From contig JBJOGR010000027.1 in assembly GCA_046048135.1 (NCBI GenBank), positions 1 to 13,086 on the forward strand: a stretch of 13,086 nucleotides of DNA, read 5' to 3'. The notes under the pieces are model-generated. The model worked only from the letters and a program-made list of their open reading frames with translations, did not search any database and was not told where the DNA came from. The position numbers and the translations under genes were made by a program. The stretch comes from ATZT02 sp046048135 (lineage in GTDB: Bacteria; Actinomycetota; Actinomycetes; S36-B12; UBA5976). This document shows positions 5,945 through 12,959 of this stretch, in pieces. The first letter of the stretch is position 1, and every line of letters begins with the position of its first letter.

Positions 5945-5969
5945 TCGATAGAGGTTTTATTTCTATCGA
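5945..5969. repeat. Inverted repeat between smpB and ssrA
   Basis: TCGATAG (5945-5951) and CTATCGA (5963-5969) form a 7-bp stem with an 11-base loop in the 48-base gap between the smpB stop and the tmRNA 5' end. There is no U-tract, so it is not an intrinsic terminator. It could be a processing site for releasing pre-tmRNA from the smpB transcript, or an operator; neither can be shown by eye. Confidence 0.55.
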
Positions 5970-5974
5970 ACTTT

Positions 5975-6448
5975 TTATTCTACACCCTTTAAGCGCCGCC
6001 CCATTGCCTTGGTTGCTTCTTTCTTATCCATTTTTTCTTTCAAGCTTTGTCGCTTATCATGAGTTGTTTTACCTTTTGCCACAGCAAGTTCAACTTTTGC
6101 CTTCCCATCTTTAAAATAAAGACTTAAAGGAACCAAAGTTGTACTGGAATTTTGAAGAGATTTAACTAATTTATTGATTTCAATCTTCTTTATCAATAAT
6201 TTTCTTGCTCTTCTTGGCTCATGATTAGTCCAGGTTCCTGCAACATATTCAGGAATATGAACATTATGAAGCCAAACTTCTCCATTTTTAATCTGGGCAA
6301 AACCGTCGGTGAGGCTTGCTCTACCTTGCCTTAAAGATTTAACTTCAGTTCCAACTAAAACAATGCCTGCTTCTAAGACAGACTCGATTGAATAATCATG
6401 TCTTGCTTTTTTATTTTGGGCAATTAGTTTTTTCCCTATTTCTTTCAT
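5975..6448 (-). CDS. smpB: SsrA-binding protein SmpB
   Basis: Binds the tRNA-like domain of tmRNA and places it in the A site of stalled ribosomes, with its C-terminal tail probing the empty mRNA channel. The 157 residues contain GTEVKSLRQGRASL (about 33-46), EPRRARKLLI (about 77-86), GKAKVELAVAKGKTTHDKR (about 114-132) and the basic C-terminal tail KEATKAMGRRL that forms a helix in the mRNA channel. The ATG lies 2 bases after the stop of the S41 peptidase gene (TAA-TC-ATG), so translation is probably coupled. ssrA follows 48 bases downstream on the same strand, putting both partners of trans-translation together. Confidence 0.97.
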   Translation of the reverse strand: MKEIGKKLIAQNKKARHDYSIESVLEAGIVLVGTEVKSLRQGRASLTDGFAQIKNGEVWLHNVHIPEYVAGTWTNHEPRRARKLLIKKIEINKLVKSLQNSSTTLVPLSLYFKDGKAKVELAVAKGKTTHDKRQSLKEKMDKKEATKAMGRRLKGVE

Positions 6449-6450
6449 GA

Positions 6451-7593
6451 TTAACCACGTTGCCCAACACTTGCTAACAATCCACTAAGAACTTGTAGTG
6501 CTCTTTGTTCAGCAACAAATTTTTCTTCATTTGCTGACACTTCAATATCTGGTTCAATTCCTTGGCCATCTAATTTTTTCCCACTTGGAGTTATGTAATA
6601 GCCAACTGTTAATTCTATTTCGGCCCCAGTAGAAAGTGATTCAGAATTTTGAACTGTAGCTTTACCAAAAGTTTTTTCTCCCACGATGATTGCACGATTT
6701 CGATCCTGTAATGCTGCTGCCACAACTTCTGCGGCACTTGCAGTGCCTCTGTCAACAATTACTACAAGTGGTGTTCTTGAATCACCATTACCTATTGCAT
6801 TAAATACTTCTGGAGATTTTCCTGCTCTATGAAATTCAACTACTAAACCACCATTTAAAAAGGCTCCGGCAACATCAATTGCTTCCACAAGTAATCCACC
6901 AGGATTTCCTCTTAAGTCTAAAATAACTCCTGTAATATTTTGACCACTTGAAGCAAGTGCAGATCGTAACGCTCTTGCAGTTCCCCTATTAAATTCACTA
7001 ATTGCTACTGCAATAACTCCATCATCTAGTATTTTTGCAGTAACTGGATTTGTTTTTAAATCAGTTCTTTTTATATTAAAACTTAATAATTCTTCATTTC
7101 TTTTTACTGCAAGAATTGCGTTTGTGTTCTTTTCTCCTGAGAGTAAAACCGCAACCTCAGAAAGAGGTTTATTAAAGGTGGATATTCCATCTACAGATTC
7201 AATAACATCACCATTTTGAATCTTGGCAAATTCTGCTGGTGAACTTGGCACAATCCCTGCAACACTAACGGCACCAGATTCATCACTTCTTATCCAAACA
7301 CCAATTCCAGAAAATTGTCCCTCGATTGATTCTTCAAAAGATTTTGTTCCCGTTGAGGGTAAATATTGGCTCCACTTATCCCCTAAAGATTTAAGCATGC
7401 CATCAATTGCTGCTCTTTCCAAAGTTTGTCTATCAGTTTGATTAGCAGAATTAGTCAATATTTTTTTTGTGACTTCATCTAAAACAGAATCACTAGAACT
7501 TCTATTTAATAAAGATCCAAAAAGAAATCCGGCAGCAAAAATTACTCCTCCAGCAATTAATACTGAGGAATAATTGGGCTGCTTTTTTTTCAT
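6451..7593 (-). CDS. S41-family carboxyl-terminal processing protease (CtpA-like)
   Basis: Membrane-anchored serine protease of the tail-specific protease family, acting outside the membrane. In order: basic N-terminus and one transmembrane anchor (about residues 10-28), a helical region, a PDZ domain (about 90-175, with FSGIGVWI and the NGDVIESVDG turn), and the S41 catalytic domain. The catalytic Ser286 sits in DRGTASAAEV. Lys311 in GEKTFGKATVQ is 25 residues later and Gln315 four further on, the same spacing as Ser452/Lys477/Gln481 in E. coli Prc, so the enzyme should be active. 380 residues is normal for CtpA types. The substrate is unknown; its place between an M23 peptidase with ftsEX and smpB suggests trimming of a cell-wall protein, by inference. 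TACAAT lies 6 bases before the ATG, a possible leaderless promoter. Confidence 0.93.
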   Translation of the reverse strand: MKKKQPNYSSVLIAGGVIFAAGFLFGSLLNRSSSDSVLDEVTKKILTNSANQTDRQTLERAAIDGMLKSLGDKWSQYLPSTGTKSFEESIEGQFSGIGVWIRSDESGAVSVAGIVPSSPAEFAKIQNGDVIESVDGISTFNKPLSEVAVLLSGEKNTNAILAVKRNEELLSFNIKRTDLKTNPVTAKILDDGVIAVAISEFNRGTARALRSALASSGQNITGVILDLRGNPGGLLVEAIDVAGAFLNGGLVVEFHRAGKSPEVFNAIGNGDSRTPLVVIVDRGTASAAEVVAAALQDRNRAIIVGEKTFGKATVQNSESLSTGAEIELTVGYYITPSGKKLDGQGIEPDIEVSANEEKFVAEQRALQVLSGLLASVGQRG

Positions 7594-7599
7594 AACTTA

Positions 7600-7605
7600 A
7601 TTGTA
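7600..7605 (-). promoter_or_regulatory. Possible -10 element of a leaderless transcript for the S41 protease
   Basis: TACAAT on the minus strand ends 6 bases before the ATG at 7593, where a -10 box would place the transcription start at the start codon. Leaderless mRNAs are common in actinobacteria. No good -35 is visible and the M23 gene ends only 56 bases upstream, so read-through is equally possible. Confidence 0.3.
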
Positions 7606-7649
7606 GTTGAAGGCCTTTTTGCTGAGGAAAAATTAATAATTAAAGGTTA

Positions 7650-8822
7650 TTAACAAGAAACTGGAACTTTTGCTGATCCAAACCATCCCAAAGGATTGTA
7701 AGGAGTTCCATTAACGTGCACTTCAAAATGTAAATGAGGTCCGGTTGACCAACCTGATGTGCCAACAAAACCAATCGTGTCTCCTACAGCTACACCTTGA
7801 CCAACTGAAACATTAAATCTTGATAAATGTGCATACATTGTTGAAAGGCCACCATTGTGTGCAATAACTATTACTCGACCATAAGCTCTTAAAGTTGTTA
7901 CAGCGGTAACTATTCCAGTTGCAGCAGCACCAATTGGTGTACCAGTTCCAGCTGCTAAATCCATTCCAGTGTGACATGACCTATAACCAAATACAGGATG
8001 TCTTCTTGGTCCAACATTCTGACTCAATCTTGCACCTTGTACTGGCCAATAAAGTTCTCCTGGAATAGATCCACCTAATCCAGCTCTTAATCTGGCTAAT
8101 TGTTGCAATCTAATTTGTTCAGCTCTTAATTGCTCATAACGTTTTCTAGTTGCCTCCCTTTCACTTTCAGCTTTTGCTAAGGCGGCTTTTTGTTTAGCAA
8201 TTAATCTCAAAACTTCCTCTTCAGCAGCTTTTGCTCTTTTTGCTGCCTCTAATGCTGCGGCTTTCTCTTGTTCTAAAATTATTTTTTGCGCTGCTACTGC
8301 TGCTTGCTCAGTTTCAAGTTGAGCTTTTATTGTTTCTAATTGTTCAATTTTTGCATTTTGATTACCAATATAAGTTTGCATAGCCATCAATTTTTGACTG
8401 AAATCATTTGGGTCTGTTGCGCCTAAAATAATTTCCAAAGTTGCAAGAGGTCCATCTTGATAAATCGATCTTGCAACATCTGCTACAAAACTTCTGGTTT
8501 GATCATATGTTTTTTGAGTAATTTCTAATTGACTTTCAAGTTCTGCTAATTTTTCAGCCGCTTGACGGTCTTTTTCTTGAGCAACAGCAAGTTCTGCTCT
8601 TGCTTTTTTTAACGCAGCTTCAGCTATCGGAAGTTTTTTTCTGATTTCTGCTAATTCTGCAGCTACTTCACGAACTATAGCGCTGGCATTTTCTAATTCT
8701 TGTTGAGCAGCATTTACTTCATCATCAATGTTTTTTGGTAATGCTGATACTGAATTATTAATTGAGGAAACCAAGATAACCGATAAAATAAAAATAAATA
8801 CTTTTCTGACAATTGCTTTCAC
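7650..8822 (-). CDS. Secreted coiled-coil M23 peptidoglycan endopeptidase, probable FtsEX partner
   Basis: Exported cell-wall hydrolase of 390 residues. A signal peptide (about 1-27, hydrophobic FIFILSVILVSS, possible cut after SVSA) is followed by a long coiled-coil region rich in Ala, Glu, Lys and Gln (about 32-245) with a break near 120-150. A LytM-type M23 domain covers about 255-385. The zinc ligands His284 and Asp288 (HTGMD) and His365 (second His of HLH), and the catalytic His332 (AHLS) and His363, are all present, so it should be active, unlike the degenerate EnvC. Two cysteines (283 and 390) may pair. The start is GTG at 8822; no ATG occurs in the first 140 codons. It lies 8 bases after ftsX, and coiled-coil hydrolases next to ftsEX (EnvC in E. 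coli, PcsB in streptococci) are controlled by FtsX. That role here is inferred. Confidence 0.92.
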   Translation of the reverse strand: MKAIVRKVFIFILSVILVSSINNSVSALPKNIDDEVNAAQQELENASAIVREVAAELAEIRKKLPIAEAALKKARAELAVAQEKDRQAAEKLAELESQLEITQKTYDQTRSFVADVARSIYQDGPLATLEIILGATDPNDFSQKLMAMQTYIGNQNAKIEQLETIKAQLETEQAAVAAQKIILEQEKAAALEAAKRAKAAEEEVLRLIAKQKAALAKAESEREATRKRYEQLRAEQIRLQQLARLRAGLGGSIPGELYWPVQGARLSQNVGPRRHPVFGYRSCHTGMDLAAGTGTPIGAAATGIVTAVTTLRAYGRVIVIAHNGGLSTMYAHLSRFNVSVGQGVAVGDTIGFVGTSGWSTGPHLHFEVHVNGTPYNPLGWFGSAKVPVSC

Positions 8823-8830
8823 CAGAAAAC

Positions 8831-9742
8831 CTATACTTTCAAATGTCTAGCTATGCCAAACCATGCAGTGATTAATGCAAGCAAAGTTCCAGAACCAATA
8901 CAGATTAAAGAAGCAGAAATTACTGCGTCCCAACCAAAAAATGATGTGAACGTAAATGAGGTTGCAATTACTTGATCAACTAAATAACCTTTGACAAAAC
9001 TCAAAATTCCAGCAGCAATCAAGCCACCTAATAAGGCGCCAAAAATAGCTTCTAATAAAAATGGAAGTCGTAAAGCCATTTTTGAAGCTCCTACTAGCCT
9101 CATGATTCCAATTTCTCGACGTCTTGCATAGGCAGTAACTCTTATCGTGTTTCCAACCAATAAAGAAGTAACCACTAGCATCGCAGCGGCAAAACCTAAA
9201 GACAAAGCTTGAAGTCCACCCAAAACACTAAATAACTTACTTAGCGTTGCCCTTTGGTCTCTGACAGCTTCAATTCCAGGTCGACTCAAAAATTTATTTA
9301 CAACGGTTGTAAATTCTTCTGGATTAGAAAGTTTTATTCTGAAGCTTTCTGGTAATTGATCAGGTGTAACATTTGCCGATATTGGAGACGATTTAAATCT
9401 TTCAATAAATCTTTTGTAGGCATCTTGTTGGGATTCAAAAAATATTTCTGCTACAAGAGGTTGCATTGCCTCTAAATCAGTTCTAATTTGAGATTTTTGC
9501 TCTTCAGTAGCTGGCCCATTTGCACAAGATGGCGTATCGCTTCCAGCAGTACATAAAAATATGGAGACTTCTACTTTGTCAAACCAATAATCTTTCATTT
9601 CATTAACTTGGGAACCAACTAATAAAGATACGCCTAATAAAGATAGTGAAATAGCAAAAGTAGCAACTAATGCAATTGTTAAAGTAATACTTCTACTAAT
9701 TCCTTGCCAAACTTCTTCCATTACAAATCTAAATCGGTTCAT
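8831..9742 (-). CDS. ftsX: Cell-division ABC transporter permease FtsX
   Basis: Four-helix membrane partner of FtsE that passes ATP-driven movement to wall hydrolases outside the cell. The 303 residues show TM1 (about 20-43), a large extracytoplasmic loop (about 45-170), TM2 (about 178-198), the cytoplasmic coupling segment ARRREIGIMRLVGAS (about 206-220), TM3 (about 226-250) and TM4 (about 274-297). Cys64 and Cys73 in the outer loop (CTAGSDTPSC) could form a disulfide. The ATG overlaps the ftsE stop by 4 bases (ATGA), and the M23 peptidase gene starts 8 bases downstream, which is the arrangement expected for a signalling chain FtsE-FtsX-hydrolase. Confidence 0.96.
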   Translation of the reverse strand: MNRFRFVMEEVWQGISRSITLTIALVATFAISLSLLGVSLLVGSQVNEMKDYWFDKVEVSIFLCTAGSDTPSCANGPATEEQKSQIRTDLEAMQPLVAEIFFESQQDAYKRFIERFKSSPISANVTPDQLPESFRIKLSNPEEFTTVVNKFLSRPGIEAVRDQRATLSKLFSVLGGLQALSLGFAAAMLVVTSLLVGNTIRVTAYARRREIGIMRLVGASKMALRLPFLLEAIFGALLGGLIAAGILSFVKGYLVDQVIATSFTFTSFFGWDAVISASLICIGSGTLLALITAWFGIARHLKV

Positions 9743-10425
9743 GAGTATCCATAACCTCCCTGAACTTGATCTCTAACAACTGCGCCATTTGTAATTTCAA
9801 TTACACGTTTTCTCATTTGATCAACAATCCCAGCATCATGAGTTGCCATAATGACAGTTGTACCGGCTTTATTGATTTGGTCCAAAAGTCTCATAATTTC
9901 CACAGTGGTGTCTGGATCAAGATTTCCAGTAGGTTCATCTGCCATCAAAATTGCTGGCCGATTTACAAGTGCGCGAGCAATCGCAACTCTTTGTTGCTCC
10001 CCACCTGATAATTGTTCAGGTTTTCTATTAGCTTTATCTAACAATCCAACTAAATCTAAAACGGCAGGAACAGTTTGTCTTATTTCTTCATGGGTTTTAT
10101 TTAGAACTTGAAGAGCAAATGCAACGTTTTCTGCAACTGTTTTTTCAGGTAACAACCTAAAATCTTGAAAAACCATACCAATATTACGTCGTAATTTTGG
10201 GATGTCTTTTTCTTTTAATTTTCCAATGTTGACTTCATCAATTAATACATCTCCGGTTTGAGCTGTTTCTTCTTTTATTAAAAGTCGCAAGATTGTTGAT
10301 TTTCCAGCACCAGATTGACCAACAAGAAATACAAATTCACCATCATTAATTTGAAATGAAACATTGTCTAATGCAGGATGGCCATCTTTACGGTATGCCA
10401 TGGTTACGTTTTCGAATTTGATCAT
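9739..10425 (-). CDS. ftsE: Cell-division ATP-binding protein FtsE
   Basis: ATPase subunit of the FtsEX complex at the division site. The preferred start is ATG 10425 (MIKFENVTMAYRKDG), which matches family starts and has GGAG five bases upstream. A GTG at 10485 would add 20 residues that do not look like FtsE. From ATG 10425 there are 228 residues: Walker A GQSGAGKST (36-44), Q-loop Gln87, signature LSGGEQQ (139-145), Walker B ILMADEP (159-165, Asp163/Glu164) and H-loop His196. All ATPase residues are intact. It lies 82 bases after prfB and overlaps ftsX by 4 bases. Confidence 0.97.
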   Translation of the reverse strand: MIKFENVTMAYRKDGHPALDNVSFQINDGEFVFLVGQSGAGKSTILRLLIKEETAQTGDVLIDEVNIGKLKEKDIPKLRRNIGMVFQDFRLLPEKTVAENVAFALQVLNKTHEEIRQTVPAVLDLVGLLDKANRKPEQLSGGEQQRVAIARALVNRPAILMADEPTGNLDPDTTVEIMRLLDQINKAGTTVIMATHDAGIVDQMRKRVIEITNGAVVRDQVQGGYGYS

Positions 10426-10507
10426 TTGGTCTCCACTTTTGAGGTTATCGGTTGAGACTGGAGATGCGCGTGAGACTCGCCTCACAAATAGGTGTGGCGT
10501 GCACTAC

Positions 10508-11614
10508 TTAATTAGATTTCTGCTGCTTACGCCAACGAATTCCTGCTTCTATGAAACCATCCAATTCTCCATCCAAAACTGCGCTTGGATTTCCAGTTTC
10601 GTAATTGGTCCTTAAATCTTTAACTAATTGATAGGGAGCAAGAACATAAGAACGCATTTGATTGCCCCATGAACCACTAGTTGCAGTTTTCAGTGCATCA
10701 ATTTTTGCTTGCTCTTCTTGATGTTTCTTTTCAAGTAATTTAGATTGCAAGACTGCTAAAGCAGTAGCTTTATTTTGTAATTGGCTTCGTTCGTTTTGAC
10801 ATGACACAACAATTCCAGAAGGAATGTGAGTAATTCTTACAGCAGAATCAGTTGTGTTAACTCCTTGTCCTCCAGGACCACTTGATCGATAAACATCTAC
10901 TCTAATTTCATCATCTGAAATTTCAATTTGATCACTTTTGTCTACAACAGGTACAACTTCTACTCCTGCAAAACTAGTGTGACGTCTTTTTTGTGAATCA
11001 AATGGAGAAATACGCACTAATCTATGGGTGCCTTGTTCAACAGAAAGTGTTCCATAAGCAAATGGTGCATGAACAGCAAACGTCGTTGATTTAATTCCAG
11101 CTTCTTCCGCGTAAGAAGTTTCATAAATATCAGTCTTCCAATTTTTTCTTTCACAAAATCTTAAATACATTCTCATTAACATTTCTGCCCAATCTGCAGC
11201 ATCTACTCCACCAGCTTCAGATCTAATAGTTACTAAGGCTTCTCTTTCGTCATACTCGCCATTTAATAAAGTTCTTACCTCTAATTCCCTAATTTCTTTT
11301 TTTAAAAATTCAAGGTCATTTTTTGCATCCTCAAATGCGCTCTCATCATTTTCATCTGTAGCAAGTTCTATAAGAATGTATAAATCATCAATTTTTTTGC
11401 GAATATTGGTTACTCTTTTAAATTCACTTTGCAGATTAGATAATTTTGAAGTTATAAATTGAGCTGTGGCAGGATCATCCCAAAGATTGGGTTTGCTTGC
11501 TTCTTGCTCTAAATCAGAAATTTGACTTTTCATTGAGTTTAAATCTAAAACTTTTTCGATTGAACTTAAAGTGTTGTTTAGTTCATTAAGTTCAATATCA
11601 AGATCCTTATTCAT
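10508..11614 (-). CDS. prfB: Peptide chain release factor 2
   Basis: Ends translation at UGA and UAA. The 368 residues carry the stop-codon-recognising SPF tripeptide (203-205 in RISPFDSQ) and the peptidyl-transferase GGQ (248-250 in SSGPGGQGVN), after an N-terminal helical domain (about 1-110). The frame is open from ATG 11614 without the in-frame UGA used for autoregulatory +1 frameshifting in E. coli prfB, so that control is absent. It heads the prfB-ftsE-ftsX order, which actinobacteria share. TAGAAT ends 8 bases before the ATG and may be a -10 box for a nearly leaderless transcript. The tad genes end 34 bases upstream without a visible terminator. Confidence 0.97.
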   Translation of the reverse strand: MNKDLDIELNELNNTLSSIEKVLDLNSMKSQISDLEQEASKPNLWDDPATAQFITSKLSNLQSEFKRVTNIRKKIDDLYILIELATDENDESAFEDAKNDLEFLKKEIRELEVRTLLNGEYDEREALVTIRSEAGGVDAADWAEMLMRMYLRFCERKNWKTDIYETSYAEEAGIKSTTFAVHAPFAYGTLSVEQGTHRLVRISPFDSQKRRHTSFAGVEVVPVVDKSDQIEISDDEIRVDVYRSSGPGGQGVNTTDSAVRITHIPSGIVVSCQNERSQLQNKATALAVLQSKLLEKKHQEEQAKIDALKTATSGSWGNQMRSYVLAPYQLVKDLRTNYETGNPSAVLDGELDGFIEAGIRWRKQQKSN

Positions 11615-11648
11615 ATAAGAATATTCTATTTAAATCTGTTTTACTTTG

Positions 11649-12065
11649 CTAATCCACCATAAGTTTTGCACTTGTAGTTGCTTTAATTGTTACAAATCTA
11701 ATGGGAACATCAAACGGTAAACGATGATTTAGCAAAATATCAATATGAACTTCATTGCTTTTAATATCAATTTTTAAGTTATTTATCTCAGATGATTCAT
11801 AGTTTTCTTCGATGTGATTAATTACTTCATTTTTGGCCATAATTTCATCCAGATTTAAAATACTCAAAAGTGAATTATGATAATAACTGTAATAATCTAT
11901 GTAGTTTGTACCCAACAAGGCTGCTTGATCCACAATGGATTGCAATTTTTGTTTTTGATAATAAATTGAAGTTATATTTACAACAACTATAAAAATAGAT
12001 AAAAATAGTGAAACTAAACCAATAATTAAAATAAGAATGCTTCCTTTTTGATCTAATTTTTTGAT
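11649..12065 (-). CDS. TadE/G-like minor pilin, last gene of the tad locus, start codon unclear
   Basis: About 138 residues if read from ATC at 12065. The N-terminus is K-K-L-D-Q-K-G-S followed by a hydrophobic helix (GSILILIIGLVSLFL, then SIFIVVV, about residues 8-29), like the small TadE/G-like proteins that close actinobacterial tad operons. The rest is soluble, ending in a beta-rich part with TIKATTSAKLMVD. No ATG, GTG, TTG or CTG occurs in frame between the TAG upstream (about 12093) and the helix. The first ordinary start is a TTG at 11945, which would remove the membrane helix. ATC 12065 has AGGA 8 bases upstream. Either a rare start codon is used, or ribosomes slip -1 on A-AAA-AAT (12062-12056) at the end of the preceding gene. 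Function in pilus assembly is inferred from the neighbours. Confidence 0.7.
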   Translation of the reverse strand: MKKLDQKGSILILIIGLVSLFLSIFIVVVNITSIYYQKQKLQSIVDQAALLGTNYIDYYSYYHNSLLSILNLDEIMAKNEVINHIEENYESSEINNLKIDIKSNEVHIDILLNHRLPFDVPIRFVTIKATTSAKLMVD

Positions 12066-12472
12066 AAATAATTTCCTAACTGATATTGAGAGCTTGTACT
12101 AATCGGAATTTTAAAAAATAAGTAGTCATAATCACTTTGCAAGGTAATTTTGACAAAATCGGAACTACGATTGCATGGCTCTTGTCCACAATAAATTGAA
12201 TAACTCAAATCTAAATTTGGTGAAAAAAATTTCATCCAATCTTTTTGATTCGCATAAGTAAATATTGATAATTTTGATGGATCCTGAGAAATAGAAAATG
12301 AAATAAAGTTTGAAATTTTAGCCATTTCATTTCTTTTAAATGAGATTAGAATAAAATTTAAAATTCCTTGAAAAATAATTGCACAAATTGTTATGTAAAT
12401 TAGGAATTCCATAATGATATTACCTTTTTGTTTATCAGAATGCATAACTTTTGGAAGAAATCTTAAACGCAT
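12053..12472 (-). CDS. TadE-like minor pilin/pseudopilin
   Basis: Membrane-anchored pilin-like protein of 139 residues. KQKG-NIIMEF near the N-terminus is a prepilin-peptidase type motif: Gly before the cut, Glu at +5 and then a hydrophobic helix (LIYITICAIIFQGILNFILI). An outer domain follows with one close Cys pair (YCGQEPC). ATG 12472 gives a 17-residue leader and overlaps the preceding gene by 38 bases. ATG 12445 gives an 8-residue leader and an 11-base overlap; neither has a strong ribosome-binding site. The gene ends with SKN-TAG inside the start of the next gene. The sequence is very AT-rich. The TadE label rests on the motif and on the tad context, since TadE domains vary greatly. Confidence 0.72.
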   Translation of the reverse strand: MRLRFLPKVMHSDKQKGNIIMEFLIYITICAIIFQGILNFILISFKRNEMAKISNFISFSISQDPSKLSIFTYANQKDWMKFFSPNLDLSYSIYCGQEPCNRSSDFVKITLQSDYDYLFFKIPISTSSQYQLGNYLSKN

Positions 12473-12809
12473 TTAGTCCAAATATTTTATAAATTATTTC
12501 AATTTTAATGACCTTTAAATTCTTATTATTAAATTTATTATTTGAGATTTCAAAAGTTGGTGTATCGAAAATCAGATTCAAATTTTCTAATCTATTTTTT
12601 GTTTGAATTATGATTTGACTGTCACTGTAACCCAATCGAGCAAGTCTAGTTGAATTTTCTGCCACTTGAGAAATTGATACATAATTTATGACAATAAAAA
12701 TGAATTGAACAACTATTAAAGTCAGCACCAAAATGAGTGGAAAGATCAGTGAGAATCCGGTTACTGCAGATCCACTTTGATTGCGTTTAAGGTTTTGAAA
12801 CAGATTCAA
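12435..12809 (-). CDS. TadE-like minor pilin with TTG start
   Basis: 124 residues, with QSGSAVTGFSLIFPLILVLTLIVVQF near the N-terminus matching the TadE pattern (GSAxxEFxLxxPLLL), but with Gly in place of the usual Glu at +5. After the helix come a pilin-like segment (NYVSISQVAENSTRLARLG) and a beta-rich end. There is no ATG upstream of the motif; the first possible start is TTG at 12809, inside the 3' end of the small pilin gene (23-base overlap), and no Shine-Dalgarno sequence precedes it. TadE proteins are minor pilins needed for Flp/Tad pilus assembly in the envelope. The overlap with both neighbours points to one polycistronic mRNA. Confidence 0.72.
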   Translation of the reverse strand: MNLFQNLKRNQSGSAVTGFSLIFPLILVLTLIVVQFIFIVINYVSISQVAENSTRLARLGYSDSQIIIQTKNRLENLNLIFDTPTFEISNNKFNNKNLKVIKIEIIYKIFGLNAFKISSKSYAF

Positions 12810-12951
12810 TGGCTTTGTTAAACATTGCTGCTAATGCTGTATCTGCCACAACCCACAGCGCTGCAACCAAACCTGCCGTCATAACTGTAATTAAAACCCA
12901 GCCAGGAACATCTCCCGATTGATTTTTAATAAAAATATACTTTTGTAACAT
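12787..12951 (-). CDS. Small Flp-like pilin candidate
   Basis: 54-residue protein. MLQKYIFIKNQSG is followed by DVPGWVLITVMTAGLV and a hydrophobic helix to about residue 45, with a short amphipathic tail. It has the size and build of Flp-type pilins (short leader, one long helix), and Gly13 may be the prepilin-peptidase site, but the usual Glu at +5 is absent. It sits between the tadC end and the TadE genes, where actinobacteria keep the flp-like gene. AGGAG is 4 bases before the ATG and overlaps the tadC stop codon, a strong site that fits a highly made pilin. Confidence 0.75.
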   Translation of the reverse strand: MLQKYIFIKNQSGDVPGWVLITVMTAGLVAALWVVADTALAAMFNKAIESVSKP

Positions 12952-12959
12952 TCGTCTCC

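Noticed and set aside
7223..7441. 72-codon plus-strand ORF
   Set aside because: It is antisense to the PDZ-containing part of the S41 protease and has no features of its own.
9766..10111. Two overlapping plus-strand ORFs
   Set aside because: Both are antisense to ftsE, whose Walker and signature motifs lie in this stretch.
10426..10485. GTG start extending FtsE by 20 residues
   Set aside because: The added residues do not resemble FtsE, and ATG 10425 has a well-placed GGAG.
10470..10485. GTGAG/CTCAC inverted repeat between prfB and ftsE
   Set aside because: Only a 5-bp stem with no U-tract; too weak to call a terminator or operator.
10364..10615. 83-codon plus-strand ORF spanning the ftsE-prfB junction
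   Set aside because: Antisense to two clear genes, and its composition looks like a chance open frame.
11500..11614. Programmed +1 frameshift in prfB
   Set aside because: The frame is open from the ATG through the N-terminal domain with no in-frame TGA, so no such site is present.
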